A stretch of 64,000 nt of DNA from assembly GCF_004343155.1 (NCBI RefSeq), contig NZ_SMDC01000002.1, positions 124,001-188,000 on the forward strand, given 5' to 3'. Below, one piece after another: positions 17,546-25,938 of the stretch. The position numbers and the translations under genes were made by a program. Positions within the stretch are counted from its first letter, which is position 1. The number at the start of each line of letters is the position of its first letter. The notes under the pieces were generated by a model. The model saw only the letters and a program-made list of their open reading frames with translations, was not told the DNA's origin and did not search any database. The stretch is from Marichromatium gracile (GTDB lineage: Bacteria > Pseudomonadota > Gammaproteobacteria > Chromatiales > Chromatiaceae).

Positions 17546-18361
17546 TCAGCGACGCCCCACCGTCAGCAGCTCGCCGGCCAGCCGGTCGAAGCCGATCGCG
17601 ATCACGGTGTCGTCATAGTGTTCGGTCGTCGGGGTGCCGGGGGCGGCGAAGCAGCGCGAGTTGATGGTCAGCGGGGTGTGCGGGCCGTCGAACAGATCAC
17701 CGTCGAGGTCGGCGTCGCGCGTCCCGGCGCTGAGCACCAGGAAGGCGACGTTGGGCCGCTTGTTGCCGACACAGTCGAGCGTGCCCAGCGGGCCGTCGTC
17801 ACCGGTCAGGTAGGGGTTGGTGTCGTCGCGCGGCTGGGCGGCGGCGAGGCGCAGTGCGCGCAGGAAGGCGCCGCGTCCGGCATAGGGGCCGTCGCCGGGG
17901 AGCATGCGCGGGGCGGCGTCCTGTTGCCACGACGGCGGCTGGGCGCTGGTCAGGTCGACCGCGCCACTGCGATAGACGGCGTAACGCAGTCGGGTGTAGA
18001 GCCGGGTCTCATCGGCGCTGGGGGCATCCAGCCCGAGGGTGCGGAAGGGGACATGGCCGAGCCGGTTGGCGGAGACGTCGCCGCAACCGAGCTCGCCCGC
18101 GCCCTCGCGCCCGTCGGGGTCGAGCCCAGCGCCGATGTTGCCATCGGCGCAGGGCAGGCGGTGATAGCGCCGCGCGTATTCAAGCACGGCGTCGAAGACC
18201 TCGCGCTGCAGCGCGGCGAGCGCCTGGGCGTCGCTGCCGTCGCGCGGATAGCTCGGCAGCGAGGCGCGCCCGACGCTGATCGCCACCAGCAGCCCGGTGA
18301 TCACCAGCACGAAGGCCATCTCCAGGGTGGAGAGACCGCGGTTGCGGTGCGGGCTAGTCAT
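17546..18361 (-). CDS. Prepilin-like protein, family A, short form (271 aa)
   Basis: Leader MTSPHRNRG then LSTLEMAFVLVITGLLVAI: Gly at -1, Glu at +5. The core has the family A signatures LPCADGN, VPFRTLGL, LRYAVY, VAFLVLSAG, DGDLFDG and YDDTVIAIGF. It stops about 12 residues after that last motif. It lacks the hydrophobic segment and helical tail of its three larger paralogues, so it marks the boundary of the common core. Its start overlaps the upstream gene's stop by 8 bp. Likely a minor pilin. Confidence 0.83.
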   Translation of the reverse strand: MTSPHRNRGLSTLEMAFVLVITGLLVAISVGRASLPSYPRDGSDAQALAALQREVFDAVLEYARRYHRLPCADGNIGAGLDPDGREGAGELGCGDVSANRLGHVPFRTLGLDAPSADETRLYTRLRYAVYRSGAVDLTSAQPPSWQQDAAPRMLPGDGPYAGRGAFLRALRLAAAQPRDDTNPYLTGDDGPLGTLDCVGNKRPNVAFLVLSAGTRDADLDGDLFDGPHTPLTINSRCFAAPGTPTTEHYDDTVIAIGFDRLAGELLTVGRR

Positions 18362-19112
18362 GGTCCCGGCTCCGTAGCGACGAGAGATCGACCACCGGGC
18401 GGTTGAGCTGTGGGGCCAGGGATTCGAGCTCGCTGGTGTACTGGCGCAGCCGCGCGATGTCGGCCTGCTCGCCGCGGGCCGCCTCGCGTTGGATCAGTCC
18501 GTTGAGCTCGACCATGCGCTCGGAGGTGCGCAGTATCCCGGCCAGCGCCGCGAGGTCGAGCACGCTGTCGCGCCCCCGCTCGCGCAGACCGTCGTCGAGC
18601 GCCTCGATCATCCCGGCGAGCTCGCCGAGCGCCGGGGGCTCGCCCGAGAGTCCGCGCTGACTGTAGGCGATGAGTTCGTCGCGCAGCCTCGCCACCCGTG
18701 TCTCGGTGTCATCGTCCGGCGTTGCGGGGCGCGCGGTGGCAGGCGGTGTGCTCGTCGTCGTGGTCGGCTGTCCGATCGCCGGGTCGTCCGCGAGACTGGC
18801 CGCCTGTTGCTGGGTCTGCTGTGCCTGGCGCCCGGCGTCGCTGAGCGCGCGATAGCGCGCCATCAGCGCCTCGAGCTGCGGCGGCGCGTCCTCGGGCAGG
18901 GGCGGCGGCGGGGGTGGTTCGGGGATCCGCCTCACCACCGTCTCAGGCGCGCGCGGCGGCACCACCGCGATCGCCGGTGGCGGTGCGCGATGGAGCGCCT
19001 CGAGCGCCTCGAGGTCGCGCGGTGGGGTGAAGATCCACCACAGCGCGAGGCCGGTGGCCACACCGAGCACGATCGCCAGTGCCAGTCGGGACCACTGATA
19101 GGTACTGTTCAT
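18354..19112 (-). CDS. Single-pass membrane protein of unknown function in the pilus operon
   Basis: 252 aa, not recognised. A short N-terminus is followed by one membrane helix at about 9-28 (LALAIVLGVATGLALWWIF). A Pro-rich spacer (PPPPPPLPED near 67-76) comes next, then a Gln/Ala/Thr-rich region and two helical, charged stretches likely to coil (about 80-105 and 140-240). Its topology is like inner-membrane alignment or lipoprotein-linked pilus subunits, with the bulk in the periplasm. It sits between the MshK-like gene and a prepilin, where MSHA loci have no standard gene that I can match. Confidence 0.6.
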   Translation of the reverse strand: MNSTYQWSRLALAIVLGVATGLALWWIFTPPRDLEALEALHRAPPPAIAVVPPRAPETVVRRIPEPPPPPPLPEDAPPQLEALMARYRALSDAGRQAQQTQQQAASLADDPAIGQPTTTTSTPPATARPATPDDDTETRVARLRDELIAYSQRGLSGEPPALGELAGMIEALDDGLRERGRDSVLDLAALAGILRTSERMVELNGLIQREAARGEQADIARLRQYTSELESLAPQLNRPVVDLSSLRSRDHD

Positions 19113-19149
19113 GCGCGCCCCCGGATCGGGCGGCGCGGTGGCCGGTCGA

Positions 19150-19788
19150 TCATCGCACCTCCGCGTCCGGCGCGATCGCCGGGCGGGTCAGCATCTCCTC
19201 GGCCAGGCGCAGCTCGATGCGCCGGCGCTGGCCGTCGCGATCGAGCCACACCGCCGCCGACTCGATGGCGACGAGCCGCACCCGCGCGTCGACCGCCTCG
19301 CCCGGGGCGAGCAGCCGGCCATTGACCAGTGCATGGCTGTTGTGTCGCGCGGCGTAGATCAGCCCGACCTCGTAGTCCAGCCACCAGGGCTCGACATCCT
19401 CGGGCAGTGGCGGCGTCATGGTGCGGCTGGCGGGGCGTGCGGTGGTCTCGCTCGTCAGTAGCCTGGAGCGCTCGCTGGTGCCCGCGGCGGCGAGGGTGGC
19501 GCTGTCGCCGAGCCGTGGCGCCGGGGGCTGCGATCGCGACCCCGGGCTCGCCAGCAGGGCTTGCGTGGTCGCCGCCGGGGGCGGGGTCAGGCCGGTTGCG
19601 GCGAGCCGCGCCTCGAGTTGCTCGAGCAGTCGCAGGTGTGCGGCGAGTTCACGCTCCATGCGCGCGAGCTGCTGCGCCGAGCCGCGCTGGATGAACGCCT
19701 GGCGCGAGTGGTCGAGGTGCGGCACGATCGCCGCCACCAGCGCGGCGCCGATCAGCCCGATGAAGACTCGGGTGGTGGGCTTGTTCAT
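19150..19788 (-). CDS. MshK/GspB/PilP-like periplasmic assembly protein
   Basis: 212 aa. One N-terminal membrane helix (VFIGLIGAALVAAIVPHL), a coiled-coil stretch (about 38-65), a Pro/Ser/Thr spacer, and a compact beta-rich C-terminus. The last includes ALVNGRLLAPGEAVDARVRLVAIESAAVWLDRDG in pieces, the 'NGR-x-GE-V ... I-x-V-x-L-x-x-G' pattern shared by MshK, GspB and PilP-type proteins that contact the secretin. Its ATG overlaps the MshI-like stop by 4 bp. Position and fold suggest MshK; the sequence signal is modest. Confidence 0.65.
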   Translation of the reverse strand: MNKPTTRVFIGLIGAALVAAIVPHLDHSRQAFIQRGSAQQLARMERELAAHLRLLEQLEARLAATGLTPPPAATTQALLASPGSRSQPPAPRLGDSATLAAAGTSERSRLLTSETTARPASRTMTPPLPEDVEPWWLDYEVGLIYAARHNSHALVNGRLLAPGEAVDARVRLVAIESAAVWLDRDGQRRRIELRLAEEMLTRPAIAPDAEVR

Positions 19789-21152
19789 GGTCGTGCCCCC
19801 GTTGTCGCCGGCGTGTCGTCGCTGTCCTCTCCGCGCGCGCCGCGCCAGATCGCGGCGAGGCTGAAGGTGTTCTCGCCGCTGTTGCCGGCCTGGATCGTCT
19901 GGTCGACGACCCGATAGCCACGCTGGCCGAGCGCCTCGACCAGGTGACGCTCCTTCTCCATGGTCGGGTAGAAGGCCGCGCTGCTTCCGGTGAGCACCAC
20001 CATCGCCACGCCGTCCTCGACCACCACCGAGAGCTCCTGCAGTGCCAGCCCCTCGGGGAGGCTGCGCTGGACATCGCGGACCAGCCGCGGCAGCGGCGGG
20101 ACGCGATCGCGCAGCGACTGCAGCTCGAGCAGCGCGAGCACGTCGGCGGCCTGCTCGGCGGTGGCGATCGAGCCCTGGTGGGTGCGCTGCAGTCGCGCCT
20201 CGACCTCGTCGAGGTCGGCGACGGCGATGCGCTGCTCGGCGAGCCGTTGCTCGAGCGTCCGCGCCTGTTCGCTCCAGCGCGTCCCCTGCCAGGCGAGCGC
20301 CGCGGCCAGCACCAGGAAGCTCAGCCCCATCCACGGCAGCAGCGACAGCAGCAACAGTTGCGCGCGCTGCGCCGGGGTGGCATCGGCGATCGCCTCGCTG
20401 CTGGTCTCGAGCAGCGCCGGCAGCGCGCTCTGGAAGTCGGGGTCGTGATCGATGGTGCAGGCAGTATCCAGGCGGCCCCAGTCCATCCCCGGGAAGCGTC
20501 GCTGCAGCGCGTCGAGCAGCCGCGTCCCGGTCTCCTCGGTGAATTCGCCGTGACCGATCAGGGTGGCGTGGGGAGGCAGCGGATAGGCGCGACCGAAGCC
20601 CTGGTCGTTGAGCTGGCGATAGAGCCGCTCGGCGACCAGGGTCGGGTCGGAGCCGGCGAGCACCGGCATGCGCTCGGCGAGCATCACCTGTTTGTCGATC
20701 ACCACCATGAAGCTGATGTCGTCGGGCTGGAGCAGCACCAGCAGATGGCTCGCGCGCCCGCGTCTCAGCGCCCAGGCGAGCATCGCCGCGCCCAGCGGGA
20801 TCAGCACCTGATGCTGGTCGCTGGTCTTGACGCGCTTCTGGTAGCGGGTCCAGACATCGAGCGGCACCACGGTGTAGAACACCCGGTAGGCATCGCGCAG
20901 ACGGGTGCGCTGATGGACGATCACCCGCGAATAGGCGTCGATCTCGCCTTGATCTCGCAGGCGCTTCTCGATGATCGGTGCGATGTCGGCGACCCGGCTG
21001 TTGACCAGCATCACCCCGAAGGCGGCGCCCTGGTAGTCGGTGAGCAGCCACAGCGGGGCGGTCGGCGGGGCGTCGAGGTCGAGTGGCTGTGCCCGATCGC
21101 CGGCGATGCGCAGTGCGCGGCCACCGAGATCGATTGCCTTGGTCCAGTTGAT
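19785..21152 (-). CDS. mshI: MshI-like fusion of PilM-like and PilN-like halves; start codon non-standard
   Basis: About 455 aa. The first 280 residues resemble the actin-like PilM/GspL cytoplasmic fold, and a single membrane helix follows near residue 295 (LGLSFLVLAAALAW). The C-terminal part is a coiled coil and a PilN-like ferredoxin fold (LPEGLALQELSVVVEDG). This is the inner-membrane alignment component. No ATG, GTG or TTG lies near the expected start: a good AGGAG (21161-21165 region, read on the minus strand) is followed by GTC then ATC AAC TGG. I place the start at the ATC (21152), giving (M)NWTKAIDLGG. An in-frame start at 21269 would overlap the previous gene by 95 bp and look unlike protein. 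Confidence 0.75.
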   Translation of the reverse strand: MNWTKAIDLGGRALRIAGDRAQPLDLDAPPTAPLWLLTDYQGAAFGVMLVNSRVADIAPIIEKRLRDQGEIDAYSRVIVHQRTRLRDAYRVFYTVVPLDVWTRYQKRVKTSDQHQVLIPLGAAMLAWALRRGRASHLLVLLQPDDISFMVVIDKQVMLAERMPVLAGSDPTLVAERLYRQLNDQGFGRAYPLPPHATLIGHGEFTEETGTRLLDALQRRFPGMDWGRLDTACTIDHDPDFQSALPALLETSSEAIADATPAQRAQLLLLSLLPWMGLSFLVLAAALAWQGTRWSEQARTLEQRLAEQRIAVADLDEVEARLQRTHQGSIATAEQAADVLALLELQSLRDRVPPLPRLVRDVQRSLPEGLALQELSVVVEDGVAMVVLTGSSAAFYPTMEKERHLVEALGQRGYRVVDQTIQAGNSGENTFSLAAIWRGARGEDSDDTPATTGARP

Positions 21153-21174
21153 GACGGCGGACTCCTGGTCGGGG

Positions 21175-21654
21175 TTAGCGGGAGTAGTAGGTGCCGAGCA
21201 GGGTGAACTGCAGCGCCTGGGGGCCGTCGTCGTCCTGATCCTGGGTGAACAGCCCCGGCTCGCCACCATTGGCGCGGATACTCAGCGCGTCGGTGATGAA
21301 GAAGCCGTCGGCGTCGGGCGCGGTGCTCAGCAGATAGGCGTCGACCTGCTGGCGTGAGAGCATCCGGCTCTCTACCCGCAACTGGCGCTCGCTCCAGTCG
21401 GCGCGGCGCAGTGACTGCGCCTCGATCATCGGGCGCCAGCGCTCGAAGCCGGCAGCCGCCTGCGTCCAGCGCTCCAGCGTGGCCAGTCCGCCGGCGGCGC
21501 TGGAGAGTGTCTGGCTTGCGCTCTGGTAATCGTATCTGGCCTGTTGCAGTCGCTGCTGGGCGTCGCTCGCGTACCAGGAGCCGGCTGCCAGCAGCAGGGC
21601 CGCGCCGAGGGTGAAGGCGGCCTGGGTGGTGCCGTTGATCGAGCCGCGGATCAT
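21175..21654 (-). CDS. mshJ: PilO/MshJ-like alignment protein
   Basis: 159 aa. A short cytoplasmic N-terminus, one membrane helix at about 10-28 (AAFTLGAALLLAAGSWYA), a coiled-coil segment (ARYDYQSASQTL...) and a small C-terminal domain ending LQFTLLGTYYSR. Topology, size and position before the PilM/N fusion match PilO/MshJ, which pairs with PilN in the periplasm. Direct sequence similarity is weak, as is normal for this family. It overlaps the upstream prepilin stop by 4 bp. Confidence 0.65.
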   Translation of the reverse strand: MIRGSINGTTQAAFTLGAALLLAAGSWYASDAQQRLQQARYDYQSASQTLSSAAGGLATLERWTQAAAGFERWRPMIEAQSLRRADWSERQLRVESRMLSRQQVDAYLLSTAPDADGFFITDALSIRANGGEPGLFTQDQDDDGPQALQFTLLGTYYSR

Positions 21655-22481
21655 TGGTCCATCCGCCAGTGCGCGGTCAGCAGCATCACCGCATCCTCGT
21701 CACGGTTCTCGCCGATGTCCTCGGCGGTGGCGTTGAGGCCGCTGTCACGACGGAAGGTGTTGTTGCCGCCCCATTCGTAGCCGGGCTCGCGGACATTGGT
21801 CTGGGCATGGTTGCTCAGGGTGGTCTGCTCGCGGAAGCGGCCCTCGCGCGCGTCCGGCGCGCCGTCGATCATCTGGTCGAGGCTGCGCGCCAGATCCGGG
21901 GTGAGCCCGCGCAGCACCATCACGTTGCCCGAGCCGCTGGCGGTGGTGTCGGGGTTCCACTGGAAGCAGATCTGCAGCTCCACCGGGTTGCCGTTGCTGT
22001 CGGTGTAGAGATAACGATCCTCCTGCCCCTCGGCGCGTCCGGCCGGCATGGCGATGCCGGCGCGCTCCATCAGGTGGTGGAGGTTCTGCTCGGAGAGTGC
22101 GGCGGGGTCGCCGAGCCCGACCGAGTTGGCCGGGTAGCCCTGCCCATGACACAGCCGCTGGCCGGTGCGGCTGTAGTTGGCGGGGATACCGGCGACCTGG
22201 CCGTAGCGGTTGTTGAGTCGGGCGTCGGCGCCGCTGACCATGTAGGTCGGGGCGATCTGGCTGTCGCCGACCACCACGCCGGTGCGCTGGAAGTGGATGT
22301 CGTAGGCGCGCTTCCAGCCGCTGACGAACTGGAAGATGCGTTTCGACTGGGCCTCGCGGACGATGTCCTTGGAGATGGCGATGCCGCCGAGGATCATGCC
22401 GATGACCACCAGCACCACGGTCAGCTCGACCAGGGTGAAGCCGCCCTGTGCGCGACGGGCGGCGGGGGTGCGCTGCTGCAT
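21651..22481 (-). CDS. Type IV prepilin, family B (276 aa)
   Basis: Leader MQQRTPAARRAQGG then FTLVELTVVLVVIGMILGG: a class III signal. It is paralogous to the next prepilin upstream. Both have RTGVVVGD followed by a three-residue-spaced APxYMV, then the sequence around GRAEGxEDRY, GNPxE(L/I)Q(I/V)CFQWNP, GNVMV, and TPDLARxLDQMIDG with DAREG. This pattern suggests recent duplication. The start at 22481 is fixed by the leader. Likely a major or abundant subunit. Confidence 0.88.
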   Translation of the reverse strand: MQQRTPAARRAQGGFTLVELTVVLVVIGMILGGIAISKDIVREAQSKRIFQFVSGWKRAYDIHFQRTGVVVGDSQIAPTYMVSGADARLNNRYGQVAGIPANYSRTGQRLCHGQGYPANSVGLGDPAALSEQNLHHLMERAGIAMPAGRAEGQEDRYLYTDSNGNPVELQICFQWNPDTTASGSGNVMVLRGLTPDLARSLDQMIDGAPDAREGRFREQTTLSNHAQTNVREPGYEWGGNNTFRRDSGLNATAEDIGENRDEDAVMLLTAHWRMDQ

Positions 22482-22513
22482 TGCGTTACTCCACCGAGGT
22501 ACGCCGGGACGCG

Positions 22514-23335
22514 TCACTGGTTCATCTTGTAGTGGGCGACCAGGGTCATCACCTGATCCTCGTCCTCGCGGTCGCCCTCGCTGACCCCGTCGGGGTTCGC
22601 GGCGGCGATCTCGAAGGTGTTGTTGCCCTGCCACTCGCTCTGCGGTACCCGCGAGCCTTCAGTGCGTGCGCCGATGTTCTCCTGGCGGAACACCCCTTCG
22701 CGGGCGTCGGCCTTACCGTCGATCATCTGGTCGAGCGCGCGCGCCAGGTCCGGGGTCAGTCCGGTGATCACCATGACGTTGCCCGAGGGCTCGCCGCTGG
22801 CGGCACCGGGCGGGTTCCACTGGAAGCAGACCTGGATCTCCTGCGGGTTGCCGTTGGTGTCGAGATAGACGTAGCGATCCTCGAAGCCCTCGGCACGACC
22901 GGGTGGGAGCTGGATACCGTGGCGCAGCATCTGCTGGTGCAGCGAGACGTTGTTGTCGGCGGCCTGTCCGGCGCCGGCCGCGGCCTGGGTGGTCGGGCGC
23001 GCACCCTCGCAGATGGCGCCAGGGGCGGTGACGCCCGACATGTCGCCGCCCGAGATCGTCGAGCCCGAGGTCGCGCCGCTGTTGTACTTGGCGCCATTGA
23101 CCATATAGCGCGGCGCGGTCTGGTCGTCGCCGACCACCACCCCGGTGCGCGAGTAGTGGTTGTTGTAGGCCGAGACCCACTGGTCGACGAACTTCTGCTT
23201 GATCTTCACGTACTCGGCGCTGCGCTGCATGTCGCGCCCGATGGATACGGCGCCGAGGATCAGCCCGATCACCACCAGCACCAGCGACATCTCCACCAGG
23301 GTGAAGCCGCGCATCGAGGATCTGGAACCCGACAT
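22514..23335 (-). CDS. Type IV prepilin, family B, first gene of the pilus operon (273 aa)
   Basis: Leader MSGSRSSMRG then FTLVEMSLVLVVIGLILG. The body has the family B motifs listed for its neighbour and a Gly/Ala/Ser-rich loop near 85-125 that the paralogue lacks. Being promoter-proximal, it is the best candidate for the major pilin. The frame extends upstream to 23500 without a stop, but that part is not prepilin-like. Transcription probably starts in the 570-bp gap with yebC. Confidence 0.88.
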   Translation of the reverse strand: MSGSRSSMRGFTLVEMSLVLVVIGLILGAVSIGRDMQRSAEYVKIKQKFVDQWVSAYNNHYSRTGVVVGDDQTAPRYMVNGAKYNSGATSGSTISGGDMSGVTAPGAICEGARPTTQAAAGAGQAADNNVSLHQQMLRHGIQLPPGRAEGFEDRYVYLDTNGNPQEIQVCFQWNPPGAASGEPSGNVMVITGLTPDLARALDQMIDGKADAREGVFRQENIGARTEGSRVPQSEWQGNNTFEIAAANPDGVSEGDREDEDQVMTLVAHYKMNQ

Positions 23336-23704
23336 CTTCGTTCTCGCTGTCGTTATCGTTGTTGGGAATGGCCGGGGAGACCCGGTCCGGCATCCTTCGG
23401 ACGGTGCGTCAGTCGTCCGGCAGCAGATGACGTGTACCCGCTGCGGTGACGAGCGGGGCCTTCCTGGCGTTGAGTCGCACGTCTGGCGAGAGACGGGCAT
23501 GAGGCATGGGAGCGTGGGCTGGGAATGACCCGGCAGGGGAGAACGACGAAGGGTCGTCTGTCTGATTCCGGCGTGCGTGCATCACGTCATCCTGTGGCAA
23601 GGATCTGATTGCCCTCGCTCTCTTTGTCGGCAAGCAACGAGTCAGGGCCTCGACCCCGCAAGGTCGTGAGCCATGTTTCGAGCGGAGGCGCATGACCCCG
23701 CCGC

Positions 23705-23720
23705 GCTGGCCGCGGCCAGC
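23705..23720. promoter_or_regulatory. 16-bp perfect palindrome GCTGGCCGCGGCCAGC
   Basis: Perfect dyad in the divergent promoter region between the pilus operon and yebC. It is made of one heptamer unit (GCTGGCC) and its inverse. It could be an operator or a chance product of the repeat family. Confidence 0.4.
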
Positions 23721-23862
23721 TGGTTGCGCGTCCGAGTATAGCTAAGTCAAAAATGTTTTATCGTGCACGATTCGTGCCTGTGTGGCGGGGTGATTCCCGT
23801 TCTTCGTGCGGCACTCGAACAGGGCCTCGCAGAGGGGCGCTTAACGTCCGATCGGCGCAGAA

Positions 23863-23871
23863 TGTTAGAAT
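23863..23871 (+). promoter_or_regulatory. Candidate extended -10 promoter for yebC
   Basis: TGT-TAGAAT (23863-23871) is an extended -10 (TGn + TAGAAT) about 38 bp before the yebC ATG. A TTAACG at 23841-23846 is a possible -35 with a long 19-bp spacer. Confidence 0.45.
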
Positions 23872-23908
23872 ATCGGCCCAGTATTCAGCTTCAGGAGCAA
23901 CCCAATCG

Positions 23909-24658
23909 ATGGCAGGTCATAGTAAGTGGGCCAATATCAAGCATCGCAAGGCCGCGCAGGACAAGCGTCGTGGCAAGATCTGGACCAAACTGATCCGCGA
24001 GGTCACGGTCGCGGCGCGTGAGGGGGGCGGTGATCCGGCGGCCAACCCGCGGCTGCGTCTGGCGATGGACAAGGCCTTCGGCGCCAACATGCCGCGCGAC
24101 ACCGTCGAGCGTGCGATCAAGCGCGGCGCCGGCGGCACCGAGGGCGACAACTACGAGGAGATCCGCTACGAGGGCTATGGCCCGGGCGGCGTGGCGGTGA
24201 TGGTCGACTGCATGTCCGACAACCGCAACCGCACCGCCTCCGAGGTCCGTCACGCCTTCACCAAGCACGGCGGCAACCTCGGCACCGACGGCTCGGTGGC
24301 CTATCTGTTCACCAAGCAGGGGATCATCAGCTTCCAGCCCGGGAGCGACGAGGATGCGGTGATGGAGGCGGCCATCGAGGCCGGCGCCGATGACGTGGTC
24401 ACCAACGACGACACCTCGCTCGACGTGATCACCACCCCCGAGGCCTTCTCCGAGGTCAAGGATGCGCTGATCGCCGCCGGTTTCGACACCGAGGCCGCCG
24501 AGGTCACCTTCAACGCCTCGACCTCCGCCGAACTCGACCGCGACACCGCCGAGAAGCTGTTGAAGATGATCGACGCGCTCGAGGACCTCGACGACGTCCA
24601 GGAGGTCTATCACAACGCCGACATCGCCGACGAGATCATGGCGGCGCTCGATGCCTGA
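23909..24658 (+). CDS. yebC: YebC/TACO1-family protein
   Basis: 249 aa, opening with the invariant [18 protein letters not shown]. The central [18 protein letters not shown] and the NRNRT-x(4)-VRHAF motif are diagnostic. YebC proteins have been described as transcription regulators and, more recently, as translation factors for proline-rich stretches. The start is set by the AGGAG at 23893-23897 and the conserved N-terminus. It precedes ruvC by 29 bp, the usual gammaproteobacterial order. Confidence 0.95.
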   Translation: MAGHSKWANIKHRKAAQDKRRGKIWTKLIREVTVAAREGGGDPAANPRLRLAMDKAFGANMPRDTVERAIKRGAGGTEGDNYEEIRYEGYGPGGVAVMVDCMSDNRNRTASEVRHAFTKHGGNLGTDGSVAYLFTKQGIISFQPGSDEDAVMEAAIEAGADDVVTNDDTSLDVITTPEAFSEVKDALIAAGFDTEAAEVTFNASTSAELDRDTAEKLLKMIDALEDLDDVQEVYHNADIADEIMAALDA

Positions 24659-24687
24659 TCCGGCACGCGTCCGGGGGCGCTGACGCG

Positions 24688-25239
24688 ATGGCCCGTGCCC
24701 CCCGCTCGGCCCCGCCACGCCTGGCGCACCGTATCCTCGGTATCGATCCGGGCTCGCGCTTCACCGGCTACGGCATCATCGACACCGACGGTCATCACAG
24801 CCGCCGCGTGGCCAGTGGCTGTATCCGCGTCGACAAGGCCCCCTGGCCGGACCGGCTGCGGCTGATCTTCGACGAGGTCGAGCAGCTGGTGCTCGATCAC
24901 CGTCCGCACGAGCTGGCCGTCGAGCAGCTGATCTTCGCCCGTGACCCCAGCGCCGCGCTCAAGCTCGGTCAGGCGCGCGGTGCTGCGCTGTGCGCGGCGC
25001 TGCGCGGCGAGCTGTCGGTGCACGAATACAGCCCCAAGTCGGTCAAGCTGGCGGTGGTCGGCACCGGCGGGGCGCAGAAGTCGCAGGTCCAGCACATGGT
25101 GCAGATCCTGCTGACCATGGACACCCCGCCCGGCGAGGACGAGGCCGACGCGCTCGCCATCGCGCTCTGTCACGCCCACTCGATGGGCATCCCCGGGCGC
25201 AAGCGCATGGCCGCCTCCTGGCGCGACTGGAGACCCTGA
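24688..25239 (+). CDS. ruvC: Holliday junction resolvase RuvC
   Basis: 183 aa. Catalytic acidic residues sit in the usual places: [12 protein letters not shown] near 18-29, the Glu of [10 protein letters not shown] near 74, and [12 protein letters not shown] near 150. It cleaves Holliday junctions with the RuvAB branch-migration motor. The first 15 residues are a short basic extension. ruvA follows after 4 bp. Confidence 0.96.
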   Translation: MARAPRSAPPRLAHRILGIDPGSRFTGYGIIDTDGHHSRRVASGCIRVDKAPWPDRLRLIFDEVEQLVLDHRPHELAVEQLIFARDPSAALKLGQARGAALCAALRGELSVHEYSPKSVKLAVVGTGGAQKSQVQHMVQILLTMDTPPGEDEADALAIALCHAHSMGIPGRKRMAASWRDWRP

Positions 25240-25243
25240 ACCC

Positions 25244-25846
25244 ATGATCGGACGTTTGCGTGGACAGCTGGTCCACAAGCAGCCGCCTCGGCTGATGCTC
25301 GACGTCGGTGGCGTCGGCTATGAACTCGAGGCGCCGATGTCGACCTTCTACGAGCTGCCGGCGGTGGGCGAGACGGTCACCCTGATCACCCATCTGGCGG
25401 TGCGCGAGGACGCCCAGGTGCTCTACGGCTTCATCCGCGAGTCGGACCGTGCACTGTTTCGCAACCTGCTCAAGGTCACCGGGGTGGGCGCGCGGATGGC
25501 GCTGGCGATCCTCTCGGGGATGGACGCGGCGCGCTTCGCCCAGTGTGTCGAGTACGAGGACGTCGCCGCCCTCACCAAACTCCCCGGGATCGGCAAGAAG
25601 ACCGCCCAGCGCCTGGTGGTGGAGATGCGCGATCGGCTCGAGGCGACCCTCACCCCGGCCCTCGCCGGGGCTGCGGGCGAGAGCGCTCCCGGTACCGACC
25701 AGGCGCTCGCCGATGCGGTCAGCGCCCTGGTCGCGCTCGGCTTCCGTCCGGCCGATGCGACGCGCATGGCGCGCGCCGCCGACGACGGCGCCAAGACCTC
25801 CGAGGAGATCATCCGCCTGGCATTGCGATCGGTGAATCCGGCCTGA
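25244..25846 (+). CDS. ruvA: Holliday junction branch-migration protein RuvA
   Basis: 200 aa. The N-terminal OB fold starts [10 protein letters not shown]. Tandem helix-hairpin-helix motifs ([15 protein letters not shown] and [16 protein letters not shown]) bind the junction. The C-terminal domain III (about 155-200), which contacts RuvB, follows a short linker. ruvB is not next to it; the following gene is glcE, so ruvB must lie elsewhere. Confidence 0.96.
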   Translation: MIGRLRGQLVHKQPPRLMLDVGGVGYELEAPMSTFYELPAVGETVTLITHLAVREDAQVLYGFIRESDRALFRNLLKVTGVGARMALAILSGMDAARFAQCVEYEDVAALTKLPGIGKKTAQRLVVEMRDRLEATLTPALAGAAGESAPGTDQALADAVSALVALGFRPADATRMARAADDGAKTSEEIIRLALRSVNPA

Positions 25847-25938
25847 TCTAAGGGGGCATCGTCGATCGGGTGCGGTCAACGCGCCCGATCCCATCGTCGC
25901 TCGTCGCGACGACGACCAGGGATGCGCGAGGCCCCCGG

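Larger units (their letters stand above)
23336..23908. other. Divergent intergenic region between pilus operon and yebC
   Basis: No convincing gene. It contains the 16-bp palindrome at 23705-23720, an AT-rich patch (23735-23762) with a minus-strand TATACT (23740-23735) and the yebC extended -10. The distance from that TATACT to the first prepilin ATG is about 400 bp. The pilus mRNA either has a long leader or has another promoter I could not identify. Confidence 0.55.

Noticed and set aside
4835-23335. Type II secretion system instead of a pilus
   Set aside because: The general layout is shared, but the PilM/N-like fusion, PilO-like and MshM/N-like proteins and order fit MSHA-type pili better; no GspC/D/G-type genes were seen.
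23409-23693. 94-codon minus-strand frame upstream of the first prepilin
   Set aside because: Composition is not protein-like, there is no ribosome-binding site and no recognisable motif.
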